DNA of 64,000 nt from Spirosoma rhododendri. Lineage in GTDB: Bacteria > Bacteroidota > Bacteroidia > Cytophagales > Spirosomataceae. Numbering within the stretch: the first letter of the stretch is position 1; the number at the start of each line of letters is the position of its first letter. The position numbers and the translations under genes were made by a program. The stretch is from the NCBI RefSeq assembly GCF_012849055.1, contig NZ_CP051677.1, positions 2,991,001-3,055,000 of the forward strand, given 5' to 3'. Below are positions 10,565-18,949 of the stretch, in pieces. The notes under the pieces are model-generated. The model ran no database searches. It had not been told where the DNA came from and saw nothing but the letters and a program-made list of their open reading frames with translations.

Positions 10565-11734
10565 ATGAGACTCCTCCCCATCCTCGCCCTGCTGATTGCT
10601 GGCCCGGTGCTGGCGCAGACGCCGATTGACGTCGACAAGGAATTTGCGTTTGCTGCCCAGCAGTACCGGGGAATGCTGCAAAGCCACCCCGACACGTCGA
10701 AGTTCCCGCAGTCGAGCAAGCCCGACGGAAGCCCTGACGACCGGAAATCGAGTTGGTGGTGCAGCGGGTTTTTCGGCGGGTCGCTGTGGCACATTTACCA
10801 GCGTACCAACGACCCGTTCTGGAAAGAAGAGGCTCAGAAATGGACGATGGCCGTAGCGAAGGAACAGTACAACACCGGTACGCACGACCTCGGCTTTATG
10901 ATCTATTGCCCGTTCGGCAACGGCTACCGGCTGACTAAAAACGAAGCGTACAAGCCGATCATGCTGACGGGCGCGCAGTCGCTGTCGACCCGGTTCACCC
11001 CCAGCGTCGGGGTTATCAAGTCGTGGAATAAGTTTCAGCAGTACGATTATCCAGTCATCATCGACAACATGATGAACCTGGAACTGCTGTTCTGGGCGGC
11101 CAACAACGGGGGTGACAAACGCCTGCGCGACATCGCCATTACCCACGCCGACAACACGATCAAAAACCACTACCGGCCCGACAACAGCAGCTACCACGTG
11201 GTGTGCTACAACCCGGATGGCACGGTGGCGGCTAAGAAAACGGCGCAGGGCTACGCTGATAATTCGGCCTGGGCGCGGGGACAAGCGTGGGGGCTGTATG
11301 GCTACACGGTGATGTACCGCGAAACGAAAGACAAGAAGTACCTCGATCAGGCCCGGAAAATCGCCGACTTCTACCTGAACCATCCCAATCTGCCCGCCGA
11401 CAAGATTCCATACTGGGACTTCAATGCTCCCGGTATTCCGGCCGAAGAGCGCGACGCGTCGGCGGGGGCTATTGCGGCATCAGCCCTGCTTGAGTTGAGT
11501 ACCCACGGCGGTTCATCGGCTAAAACGTACTACCAGCAGGCCGAACGGATGCTGCAAAGCCTGAGCAGCCCGGCCTACAAAGCCAAACCGGGGGGCGACA
11601 ACCATTTTATTCTCGTGCACAGCGTCGGCCACAAACCGGCCAAAAGCGAAGTCGATACACCGATCATTTACGCCGACTACTATTACCTGGAAGCCCTGCT
11701 GCGTTACGATGCACTTCGGAAGAAACAGGGATAA
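10565..11734 (+). CDS. glycoside hydrolase family 88, unsaturated glucuronyl hydrolase
   Basis: A 389-residue secreted enzyme with signal peptide MRLLPILALLIAGPVLAQ. GH88 features are the (alpha/alpha)6-barrel motifs WWCSGFFGGSLWHIYQ, THDLGFMIYCPFGNGYRLT (with the Asp expected for vinyl-ether hydration), IIDNMMNLELLFWAA, and the tail ETPIIYADYYYLEALLR-like segment DTPIIYADYYYLEALLR. It would release 4-deoxy-uronic acid from unsaturated oligosaccharides, feeding KduI upstream. Chondroitin, rhamnogalacturonan or ulvan as source cannot be distinguished here. Confidence 0.9.
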   Translation: MRLLPILALLIAGPVLAQTPIDVDKEFAFAAQQYRGMLQSHPDTSKFPQSSKPDGSPDDRKSSWWCSGFFGGSLWHIYQRTNDPFWKEEAQKWTMAVAKEQYNTGTHDLGFMIYCPFGNGYRLTKNEAYKPIMLTGAQSLSTRFTPSVGVIKSWNKFQQYDYPVIIDNMMNLELLFWAANNGGDKRLRDIAITHADNTIKNHYRPDNSSYHVVCYNPDGTVAAKKTAQGYADNSAWARGQAWGLYGYTVMYRETKDKKYLDQARKIADFYLNHPNLPADKIPYWDFNAPGIPAEERDASAGAIAASALLELSTHGGSSAKTYYQQAERMLQSLSSPAYKAKPGGDNHFILVHSVGHKPAKSEVDTPIIYADYYYLEALLRYDALRKKQG

Positions 11735-11760
11735 ATGCGTTGATGAATGGCGGTTGTGAG

Positions 11761-11795
11761 AAACGGCAGTCGGGCGATCCGGCTGCCGTTTTGCG
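11761..11795 (+). terminator. terminator after GH88 gene
   Basis: A stem of 13 bp with one mismatch (11761-11773 with 11779-11791), loop gcgat, then a short T tract. Confidence 0.5.
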
Positions 11796-12017
11796 TATTC
11801 AGCCCGCCGAACCGGCCCCGATTCATAAAATCCGTTCATTAACAAAAAACAATCGTCCATAGACAACACGTTTGAACGTCAGCAGCAGAAAATGCCCGTC
11901 ATCGGCTCAAATTCAGTTGTTTTCCCGAACAGATACGAACGTAGCACGGATACATCTTGTTAACTATATATATCCAAATCCGTGTTAGTTCATAGGCTGT
12001 CTCAGGCAAAGGGCTTG
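11796..12017. other. non-coding part of the gap before topA
   Basis: Part of a 420-bp gap. No convincing gene on either strand; AT content rises near 11940-11990. The topA promoter candidate follows at 12018. Confidence 0.5.
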
Positions 12018-12047
12018 TTTGAGTCAGTCGTTTTGCGTCTATATTTG
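12018..12047 (+). promoter_or_regulatory. Bacteroidota-type promoter for topA
   Basis: TTTG at 12018-12021, an 18-bp spacer and TATATTTG at 12040-12047 match the TTTG / TAnnTTTG consensus (usual spacing 19-21). It implies a leader of about 100 bases before topA. Confidence 0.55.
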
Positions 12048-12154
12048 GCGCGGATGGCTACGGTCATTTTCTGGTAAAAATCGGTGTGCAACGTCGATCT
12101 GCCTATCCAGACCAATCTGAAAGCCGGGGGCTTTCATCAACCTGATTACCTGAT

Positions 12155-14845
12155 ATGTCGAAAAACTTAGTTATAGTCGAATCACCCGCCAAGGCAAAAA
12201 CCATCGAAGGCTACCTCGGAAAAGACTTCACCGTGAAGTCGAGTTTCGGGCACGTCCGCGATTTGCCGAAGGACGGAATGGCTGTCGACGTTACCAACGG
12301 ATTTAAGCCGTCCTACGAAATATCGCCCGACAAGAAAAAGCTGGTGAGCGAGCTGAAGTCGCTGGCTAAGTCGGCCGATGAAGTGTGGCTGGCAACGGAC
12401 GATGACCGCGAAGGAGAAGCCATTTCGTGGCACCTCAAAGAAGCTCTCGGTCTGCGCGACAATACCAAGCGGATCGTGTTTCGAGAGATCACCAAAAACG
12501 CGATCCTTAACGCCATCCAACAACCCCGCACCATTGACGTCGATCTGGTCAATGCGCAGCAGGCCCGGCGTGTGCTCGACCGGTTGGTTGGCTACGAACT
12601 GTCGCCGGTGCTGTGGCGCAAGATCAAAGGCGGCAGCACGGGGCTGTCGGCCGGACGTGTGCAGTCGGTGGCGTTGCGGCTGGTGGTCGAGCGGGAGCGC
12701 GAGATCGATAAGCACGCGGCTAAGTCGTCGTTTAAAGTGGCGGCTCAGTTCATCGTCGACGGCAACAAAGTCCTGAACGCCGAGATCCCGAAGAACTTCG
12801 CGACGGCAACCGACGCGCGGGCTTTCCTCGAAGCCTGTATCGGTGCTTCGTTCACGATCAAAAGTCTGGAAACGCGTCCGGCCAAGAAAAGCCCGGCACC
12901 GCCGTTTACTACCTCAACCCTGCAACAGGAAGCCTCGCGTAAGCTGGGTTATGCCGTCGACCGGACGATGCGGATTGCGCAGAACCTCTACGAAGCTGGT
13001 AAAATCTCGTACATGCGTACCGACTCGACCAACCTCTCGCAGGAAGCCATTGAGAAGGCAGTGAGCGAGATTCAGACCGAGTTTGGTCAGCAGTACGTAC
13101 AGACGCGGCAGTTCAAGACGAAGAACGAATCGGCGCAGGAGGCTCACGAAGCCATTCGCCCGACTAACTTCAACGACCGCAACGCCGGTGGCGACCGCGA
13201 TCAGAAGCGACTGTACGAATTGATCTGGAAGCGGGCTATCGCGTCGCAAATGGCCGACGCCCAGCTCGAACGCACGACCGTTACGATCAGCATCAACTTC
13301 GCCAACGGCACGACCCAGAACTTTGACGTCTTCGGCGACGACTATAATCCAGCCGCCAAACCGCAAACCGCGAACGACAAACCACAATCCGGCAGCTTTC
13401 CTTCAGAACTGGTCGCGCAGGGTGAGGTAATCAAGTTCGACGGGTTTCTGCGCGTGTACCTCGAATCGAAAGACGACGAGGACGACGAAGATGCAAAAGG
13501 CATGCTGCCCCCGCTGCGTATCGGACAGGTGCTGAACCTGGGGCAGATGAAGGCCACCGAGAAGTTTACCCGGCCTCAACCCCGCTACGCCGAAGCGTCG
13601 CTGGTGAAGAAGCTGGAAGAAATGGGTATCGGTCGCCCGTCGACCTATGCGCCGACGATTTCGACCATCGTCAACCGGGGCTACGTCATCAAGCAGGACA
13701 AGCCCGGACAGGAGCGCAAATACATCGAATACACGCTGGCGAAAGATCAGATATCTGAAACGAGCGGCAAGGAAACGTTCGGCTCTGAAAAGGCCAAGCT
13801 GTTCCCGACCAACACGGGGATTGTGGTCAATGATTTTCTGGTCGAATATTTCCCCGACATTGTGGATTACAAATTCACGGCGACGGTTGAGAAAGACTTT
13901 GACGAAATCGCCGATGGCCGCATGAACTGGCAGAAGATGCTGGAAGGCTTCTACGGCGATTTTCACAAGAACATCACCGAGATTCAGGGGTCGTCTGTCG
14001 TTACGTTCAAGACCGGTGCCCGCGAACTGGGTGCTGATCCGCGCACAGGTAAGAAAGTGTCGGCCCGGCTGGGTAAGTACGGCGCATTCGTGCAGATCGG
14101 CGAATCGACCGACGACGAAAAACCGCAGTACGCCAACCTGCGCGACGGTCAGCTAATCGAAACGATCAGTCTGGACGATGCGCTGGCCTTGTTTGCCTTG
14201 CCGCGCGAAGTCGGCTTCTTTGAAGACAAGCCCATGACCATCGGCATCGGTAAGTTCGGCCCCTACGTGAAGCACGACGACAAATACGTGTCGCTGACCC
14301 GCGAAGACGACCCGTATACTATCGACGAGACCCGGACTATCGAACTGATTCAGGCCAAGCGCGCCGAGTCGGTCAGTGAGTCGCTGGGTGAGTTTGAAGG
14401 CAAGCTGGTAACGACGGGTAAGGGGCGGTTCGGGCCGTACGTGAAATTCGAGGACAAGTACATCTCGATTCCACGCAACGAGCAACTGGCCACGCTGACC
14501 CTCGACCGGGCTATCGAACTGATTCAGGCCAAGCGCACGGCGGAAGCGAACAAATACATCAAGGAGTTCCCCGAACGGCCGGAGATCAAGATCGTCAACG
14601 GGATGTACGGTCCCTATCTGGCGGTCGGCAAGCGTAACGTCCGTATCCCAAAAGAAACCGATGCCGCTTCGCTGACGCTGGAAGATTGCCTGGCCCTCGC
14701 TGGTGATGAACCCGCACCAGCTAAAGGTGCGGCTAAAAAGGCTACTGCGAAAACCGCCAAAGCCGATGCTAAGCCAGCCGCGAAAGCGAAAGCCCCGGCG
14801 AAAAAAGCAACGACTACGGCGAAAAAAACAGCTGCCAAGAAGTAA
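12155..14845 (+). CDS. topA: DNA topoisomerase I (type IA)
   Basis: An 896-residue enzyme relaxing negative supercoils. The TOPRIM domain has VIVESPAKAKTIEGYLG at residues 5-21 and DDDREGEAISWHL near 86. The active-site tyrosine is in GKISYMRTDSTNLS near residue 290. The C-terminus lacks the zinc-ribbon cysteines of E. coli TopA and instead has repeated glycine-phenylalanine units (GKFGPYVKHDDKYVSL, GRFGPYVKFEDKYISI, GMYGPYLAVGKRNVRIP). It ends in a Lys/Ala-rich tail, which probably binds DNA non-specifically. This architecture is usual for Bacteroidota. It is preceded by a recognisable promoter and followed by a terminator. Confidence 0.97.
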   Translation: MSKNLVIVESPAKAKTIEGYLGKDFTVKSSFGHVRDLPKDGMAVDVTNGFKPSYEISPDKKKLVSELKSLAKSADEVWLATDDDREGEAISWHLKEALGLRDNTKRIVFREITKNAILNAIQQPRTIDVDLVNAQQARRVLDRLVGYELSPVLWRKIKGGSTGLSAGRVQSVALRLVVEREREIDKHAAKSSFKVAAQFIVDGNKVLNAEIPKNFATATDARAFLEACIGASFTIKSLETRPAKKSPAPPFTTSTLQQEASRKLGYAVDRTMRIAQNLYEAGKISYMRTDSTNLSQEAIEKAVSEIQTEFGQQYVQTRQFKTKNESAQEAHEAIRPTNFNDRNAGGDRDQKRLYELIWKRAIASQMADAQLERTTVTISINFANGTTQNFDVFGDDYNPAAKPQTANDKPQSGSFPSELVAQGEVIKFDGFLRVYLESKDDEDDEDAKGMLPPLRIGQVLNLGQMKATEKFTRPQPRYAEASLVKKLEEMGIGRPSTYAPTISTIVNRGYVIKQDKPGQERKYIEYTLAKDQISETSGKETFGSEKAKLFPTNTGIVVNDFLVEYFPDIVDYKFTATVEKDFDEIADGRMNWQKMLEGFYGDFHKNITEIQGSSVVTFKTGARELGADPRTGKKVSARLGKYGAFVQIGESTDDEKPQYANLRDGQLIETISLDDALALFALPREVGFFEDKPMTIGIGKFGPYVKHDDKYVSLTREDDPYTIDETRTIELIQAKRAESVSESLGEFEGKLVTTGKGRFGPYVKFEDKYISIPRNEQLATLTLDRAIELIQAKRTAEANKYIKEFPERPEIKIVNGMYGPYLAVGKRNVRIPKETDAASLTLEDCLALAGDEPAPAKGAAKKATAKTAKADAKPAAKAKAPAKKATTTAKKTAAKK

Positions 14846-14867
14846 TTCGGGTATCTATAATCAGGTT

Positions 14868-14905
14868 GTAAAAAGGGCAGGTTTCTCAAAAACCTGCCCT
14901 TTTAC
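14868..14905 (+). terminator. terminator after topA
   Basis: The hairpin aaaagggcaggttt-ctcaa-aaacctgccctttt has T-runs on both sides and could act in both directions. Confidence 0.7.
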
Positions 14906-14999
14906 GTTAGCGCGTTGGCGAGCTGTACCGTCGCCTGCCAATGGATAGGATCGGTGAGCCCGACCCGGTAATCCGCTCACTTTTTCGTATCTTGTGACT

Positions 15000-15722
15000 A
15001 TGAAAAATCGTCAGAAAGTTGTCGTGTTGTCGGGGGCGGGGATTAGTGCCGAGAGCGGAATCCCTACGTTCCGGGCGTCGGACGGGTTGTGGGAAAATCA
15101 CCGGATTGAGGACGTAGCTACACCCGAAGCGTGGGTTCGTAACCCCGTGCTGGTGCAGGATTTCTACAACCAACGCCGGAAGCAGGCCCTGACGGCTGAA
15201 CCCAACGCCGGGCACAAAGCCCTCGTCCGACTGGAAGATGCCTACGACGTGACGGTGGTAACGCAAAACGTCGATAACCTGCACGAGCGGGCCGGGTCGT
15301 CCAACGTTATTCACCTGCACGGTGAGCTGTTCAAGTCGCGCAGCACGAGCAACGAAGAATTGGTCTACGACGTCGATGGCTGGGAAATCAAGATGGGCGA
15401 TGCCTGTGAAGAAGGCTCGCAACTGCGCCCACACATCGTCTGGTTTGGCGAAGCCGTACCGATGATGGACATTGCCCTCGAAGCCGCTGATGAAGCCGAT
15501 ATTATGATCGTCGTCGGTACGTCGCTGAATGTGTACCCGGCGGCAAGTCTGGCGTTCGTGGTAGGTGAGCGCATCCCGGTCTATGTTGTTGACCCCAACA
15601 CGCCGACGATGCAGAAGCGCAAGAACGTTGTATTTATCGCCGAACCCGCTACGATTGGCCTGACCCAACTGGTCGATGAGCTGCTGGCAAAGGCGCAGTC
15701 AGATAAATCGGTAGCAAGCTAA
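15000..15722 (+). CDS. NAD-dependent protein deacylase, class III sirtuin
   Basis: A 240-residue Sir2 enzyme. NAD-binding motifs are VLSGAGISAESGIPTFR and TQNVDNLHERAG, and the catalytic His is in VIHLHGELFK. The FYNQRR motif is the Tyr-x-x-Arg pair that recognises acidic acyl groups in CobB/SIRT5-type enzymes, so desuccinylation or demalonylation is likely. The zinc-binding cysteines are absent: the segment between HLHGE and HIVWFGE has a single Cys. That loss is known in some bacterial sirtuins. Start is ATG 15000; an in-frame GTG at 14994 adds two residues only. Confidence 0.92.
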   Translation: MKNRQKVVVLSGAGISAESGIPTFRASDGLWENHRIEDVATPEAWVRNPVLVQDFYNQRRKQALTAEPNAGHKALVRLEDAYDVTVVTQNVDNLHERAGSSNVIHLHGELFKSRSTSNEELVYDVDGWEIKMGDACEEGSQLRPHIVWFGEAVPMMDIALEAADEADIMIVVGTSLNVYPAASLAFVVGERIPVYVVDPNTPTMQKRKNVVFIAEPATIGLTQLVDELLAKAQSDKSVAS

Positions 15723-15757
15723 GCCAAAAACATTCCGGCTATCAGGCCGTTCAGGAG

Positions 15758-15783
15758 AGACGTTTTCGCGTCTTTCTTTTTTT
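15758..15783 (+). terminator. short terminator between sirtuin and endonuclease III-like gene
   Basis: Stem agacg-ttttcg-cgtct (15758-15773) is followed by ttctttttttt and abuts the next ATG. Confidence 0.6.
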
Positions 15784-16500
15784 ATGCTGACTACCCTCGA
15801 TCCGGCCGTAAAAACCCGCGACGCTCACGAGCGGCTCAACGAACACTATGGCGTCGATCCGATTCGGGGGCGGGTCGATCCGATGCACGAACTGATCGGT
15901 ACGATCCTGTCGCACCGCACCACCTTCGCCAACGAACGCACGGCCTACCAGACCATGCGCGAACGCTTTCCAACGTGGGAAGAAGTCCGCGACGCCCCCC
16001 TCGACCAGCTAATCGACGCGATAAAAACGGCTAACTACCCCGAAATCAAGGCACCGTACATGCAGAACGTACTGACGGTGCTGATTGCCGAGCGGGGGAG
16101 TGCCAACATCGATTTTCTGTGGGACATGTCGACCGACGATGCGATGGCGTGGCTGAACCGGCTGCCCGGCGTTGGCCCGAAGACGTCGACGTTATTGCTG
16201 CTGTTTTCGTTTCACAAGCCCGTGTTGCCCGTCGATACGCACGTGCACCGCGTCACGCAGCGGCTCGGGTTGATTGGCCCGAAAGTAAGTGCTGAAAAAG
16301 CGCACAAACTGCTGCTATCGTACTTGCCTGCGGACGCTACCGTGCTGTACAATTTCCACAAACATTTCTTCTGGCACGGGCAGCGCGTTTGCTTCTGGTA
16401 CAACCCCAACTGCACCGGCTGTGTCCTGAACGATATGTGTGATTTTTACCAGTCCGGGCGAACCGCAGTGTTAAGTAGCACACCTGTGCGGAAGAAATAG
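15784..16500 (+). CDS. endonuclease III-type DNA glycosylase (HhH-GPD, 4Fe-4S)
   Basis: A 238-residue base-excision repair enzyme. The helix-hairpin-helix is LNRLPGVGPKTSTLLLLF, containing the catalytic Lys. The catalytic Asp is in VDTHVHRVTQRLGL. The iron-sulfur motif is complete as C-x6-C-x2-C-x5-C (CFWYNPNCTGCVLNDMC). It is somewhat divergent from canonical Nth, so I give no symbol; it could be a paralogue with a narrower substrate range. It is likely transcribed separately from the sirtuin because of the terminator between them. Confidence 0.9.
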   Translation: MLTTLDPAVKTRDAHERLNEHYGVDPIRGRVDPMHELIGTILSHRTTFANERTAYQTMRERFPTWEEVRDAPLDQLIDAIKTANYPEIKAPYMQNVLTVLIAERGSANIDFLWDMSTDDAMAWLNRLPGVGPKTSTLLLLFSFHKPVLPVDTHVHRVTQRLGLIGPKVSAEKAHKLLLSYLPADATVLYNFHKHFFWHGQRVCFWYNPNCTGCVLNDMCDFYQSGRTAVLSSTPVRKK

Positions 16501-16545
16501 AGTATCCAGGGCTACACGTTGTCGTTTACGCTTTTTAGGTGTGAC

Positions 16546-17237
16546 TTACGCCCCATGTTTGCGTTCGTGCAGCGCTTTGGCTTGCCCAACCCAGTCGTCA
16601 CGATCGATGCGGCCGGGGAAAAACTCAATCAGTTCGTTGACCTGTTTGCTATCCTCCTGGGTGAAGTTGCTGATCTGACGAAACGTGTAAATGCCCAGAC
16701 TGTGCAGTTTACGCTCCAGAAATGGGCCAATGCCAATAATATCTTTCAAATCGTCGGCGTCGGTAGGGGTGGCCCGCCCGATCCGGTCAATGTTTAATTC
16801 GCCCGCCCGAGCCGCGATCCGGCTCAGCACCGCCGTTTCTGTGTTATCGCTGGGAGCAGGCTGAGGAAACGTGGGGGGGCTTCGGGAATGGGTGCACCCA
16901 ATGGGGGAATTTCAATCGGGGGCGGGGTTGTCGGCAGAGTTGGCTGTTCCGGTTCCTCATCCGTATCGGGAATCGTCAGCGTTGGCATCCCGTACACAGG
17001 TGCCAGCGGGTCGGCTACAATCAGCGGAACGGGTATTTCGTCGGTGATCGTCGTTGTTGTCGGTCGATGAAAGGGCTGATTGTCTCCCTGCCGATTGGCG
17101 AGCGCATGGCGTAACGCGTTGACCCGACCACGGCGGGTCAGGCGACCGAGAAGCCAGCCAACGAGTGCTGCTGCGGTAAGTAGCAGCAAGATTTCGGCGA
17201 TAGCGACGGGGCGGGACAGGGGGTCTAAGCCAAACAT
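16546..17237 (-). pseudogene. membrane-anchored helix-hairpin-helix (COG3743-like) protein, frameshifted; paralogue of next gene
   Basis: The N-terminal half (17237 downwards) has one transmembrane helix (IAEILLLLTAAALVGWLLGRL) and a Pro/Thr-rich linker. The C-terminal half has the COG3743-type helix-hairpin domain: DDLKDIIGIGPFLERKLHSLGIYTFRQI in two parts, then ELIEFFPGRIDRDDWVGQAKAL. The frame breaks in a seven-base G run at 16873-16879 (C run on the coding strand). One extra C gives PPTFPQPAPSDNTETAVLSRI, matching the paralogue, and a 230-residue protein. Probably a sequencing error. Third gene of a minus-strand run starting with the OmpA-type gene. Confidence 0.8.
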
Positions 17238-17266
17238 ACGTTAACGAGTTTCGAGTGAAGAATGGC

Positions 17267-17764
17267 CTATCGGCTTTGCATCAGCGTTTTAGCCTGACCA
17301 ACCCAGTTGTCGCGCTGAATCCGGCCGGGGAAAAATTCGATGATTTCGTTGAGCAGATACACATCATCGGCATTCAGCTGCGCCAGCTGGGTAAAGCGGT
17401 AAACGCCAGCCGCATGCAGCCGACGCTCGACAAACGGACTGATGCCGTCGATCAGTTGTAGGTTGTCGGCATCGTCGGGACCGGCGTAACCCAGCCGCTC
17501 GAAGTCGAGGGCACTCGCCCGCGACTGAATCCGGGCCAATACGGCCTCCTCATCGGTGCGGGTAGCGACCGGGGCCGACACGGGTAGCGTTTCGTCAGAC
17601 TTATCGGGCAGCGTCGCTACGCCATCCAGTTCGCGCGTCAGTTGATTGATCGTCCGCTGATACGATACGTAGCCGATTATATAACCCAGTACGGCCGCGA
17701 CCAGCAACATAATAGCCTGTTGCAACAGCGCGTCGGGTAGGTGTAATGGGTTCAGGTCAAACAT
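17267..17764 (-). CDS. membrane-anchored helix-hairpin-helix (COG3743-like) protein
   Basis: A 165-residue protein with one N-terminal transmembrane helix (LQQAIMLLVAAVLGYIIGYV), a short polar linker and a C-terminal domain. The domain contains NLQLIDGISPFVERRLHAAG and IIEFFPGRIQRDNWVGQAKTL, as in the COG3743 helix-hairpin family, predicted to bind nucleic acid. The same N-terminal (MFxLxPL) and C-terminal architecture is repeated in the next gene downstream, so the pair is a tandem duplication. It lies 32 bp after the OmpA-type gene and 29 bp before its paralogue, most likely an operon. Real function unknown. Confidence 0.8.
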   Translation of the reverse strand: MFDLNPLHLPDALLQQAIMLLVAAVLGYIIGYVSYQRTINQLTRELDGVATLPDKSDETLPVSAPVATRTDEEAVLARIQSRASALDFERLGYAGPDDADNLQLIDGISPFVERRLHAAGVYRFTQLAQLNADDVYLLNEIIEFFPGRIQRDNWVGQAKTLMQSR

Positions 17765-17796
17765 GACTTTCTTGTTTTACAGGGCTGATCCGCGAT

Positions 17797-18837
17797 TTAT
17801 CGAACAACTACCGTAACCCGCCGGTTGGCCCGGCGTCCGGCGATAGTACCGTTATCCGCTTTGGGTGCCGTTTCCCCCTTGGCATCTACAACGATCTGCG
17901 ACGCGCTGATACCCGACGAACGAAGCCGTTTTTTTACGTCGTTGGCCCGGCTGCGCGACAGGCGCAGGTTGGTTGCATCGTTGCCGCTGTTGTCGGTATG
18001 GCCGGTCAGGACAAGTTCTTTCTGCTTGTGCGTCTTCAGGTACCGGGCTGCTTCGTCGAAAAACCGGCGCGTATCGGGCGTTTGAATGTAGTTCGACCCA
18101 TTGAGTTTGAAGTACAGGTCAATCGGTTTAAAGACGGACGTGTACTTCTCAGCCGCTGCCAGTTCGGTTTCCGTAGTCAACGTCGCCGACGGCAGTTTTT
18201 TCTGAACCGTGTCGGCAGCTGGGGCTGATGCTGGCAGAGTGGCGGGCCGTGTGCTGTCGGCCGAAGCCGGTTGGGGGGCAGTTGCTGTGGTTGGCTGCGC
18301 TTCATCAGCACCGGCAAACGCAAACGCCAGCCCACCCACCAGTGAATCACCGGCCGGGTTCAGTGCCATTCGCACGTCGGGCAGGGAAAGCAACTGGCCC
18401 TGTGTCGTCAGAGACGTTTGCGGAACGCCCTGTTCAACAAGATACTGCCGGACGTTTTCGGCGCGGGCCAGCCCCAGATTTTCGAAGTCGGCCGGTTTGG
18501 TTTCATCAGCCTCGTAATAGCCAATCACCAGTAGCCGCCGGTCGGGGTTGTTGGTCAGGTACGTAGCCAGTTCAGAGAAGGAAGCGCCAAGTGCATTGGT
18601 ACTGGCCGTGGCCCCAGACCGGGCAAAGCTGAAATTACCGGGCAGTTGAAGCCGAAACCGCTCCCCATCGCTGATGGTAAGTGGCGCAACCATACTCGCT
18701 GACGTGTCTGATGAATCGGACGCCATCGGGAAAGGCATGTTGGGGCATAGCTGCTTGATATGGCAGACGTGCCACCAGGTCGAACCTGCCATCCAGAGCA
18801 GCAGCAACAAAACCCAAGGTGTCTTACTGACAAACAT
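17797..18837 (-). CDS. OmpA-family C-terminal domain protein
   Basis: A 346-residue protein starting at ATG 18837 (MFVSKTPWVLLLLLWMAG, a single N-terminal membrane anchor or signal). There are two OmpA-like segments. The first (SFARSGATAS to RAENVRQYLVEQGV) is degenerate. The second (residues about 230-346) carries the peptidoglycan-binding motif LTGHTDNSGNDATNLRLSRSRANDVKKRL in two adjoining parts and ends GRRANRRVTVVVR. It would anchor to peptidoglycan. It leads the minus-strand group with the two helix-hairpin proteins. The long upstream extension in the open frame is unlikely because the promoter candidate lies inside it. Confidence 0.85.
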   Translation of the reverse strand: MFVSKTPWVLLLLLWMAGSTWWHVCHIKQLCPNMPFPMASDSSDTSASMVAPLTISDGERFRLQLPGNFSFARSGATASTNALGASFSELATYLTNNPDRRLLVIGYYEADETKPADFENLGLARAENVRQYLVEQGVPQTSLTTQGQLLSLPDVRMALNPAGDSLVGGLAFAFAGADEAQPTTATAPQPASADSTRPATLPASAPAADTVQKKLPSATLTTETELAAAEKYTSVFKPIDLYFKLNGSNYIQTPDTRRFFDEAARYLKTHKQKELVLTGHTDNSGNDATNLRLSRSRANDVKKRLRSSGISASQIVVDAKGETAPKADNGTIAGRRANRRVTVVVR

Positions 18838-18903
18838 ACTGATGGGGTTGAGGGGGCCGGTTTCGCGCAGGGAATCACCCGTTGCGTCGGACGGCCAATA
18901 CGT

Positions 18904-18933
18904 CAAAAGTACGAGTATGCCCGTCAAATGCAA
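18904..18933 (-). promoter_or_regulatory. candidate promoter for the OmpA/HhH operon
   Basis: On the minus strand TTG (18931-18933), 19 bp, then TACTTTTG (18904-18911) matches the Bacteroidota -33/-7 pattern. The inferred leader is about 60 bases. Confidence 0.45.
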
Positions 18934-18949
18934 GTCCGGACTACGACAC

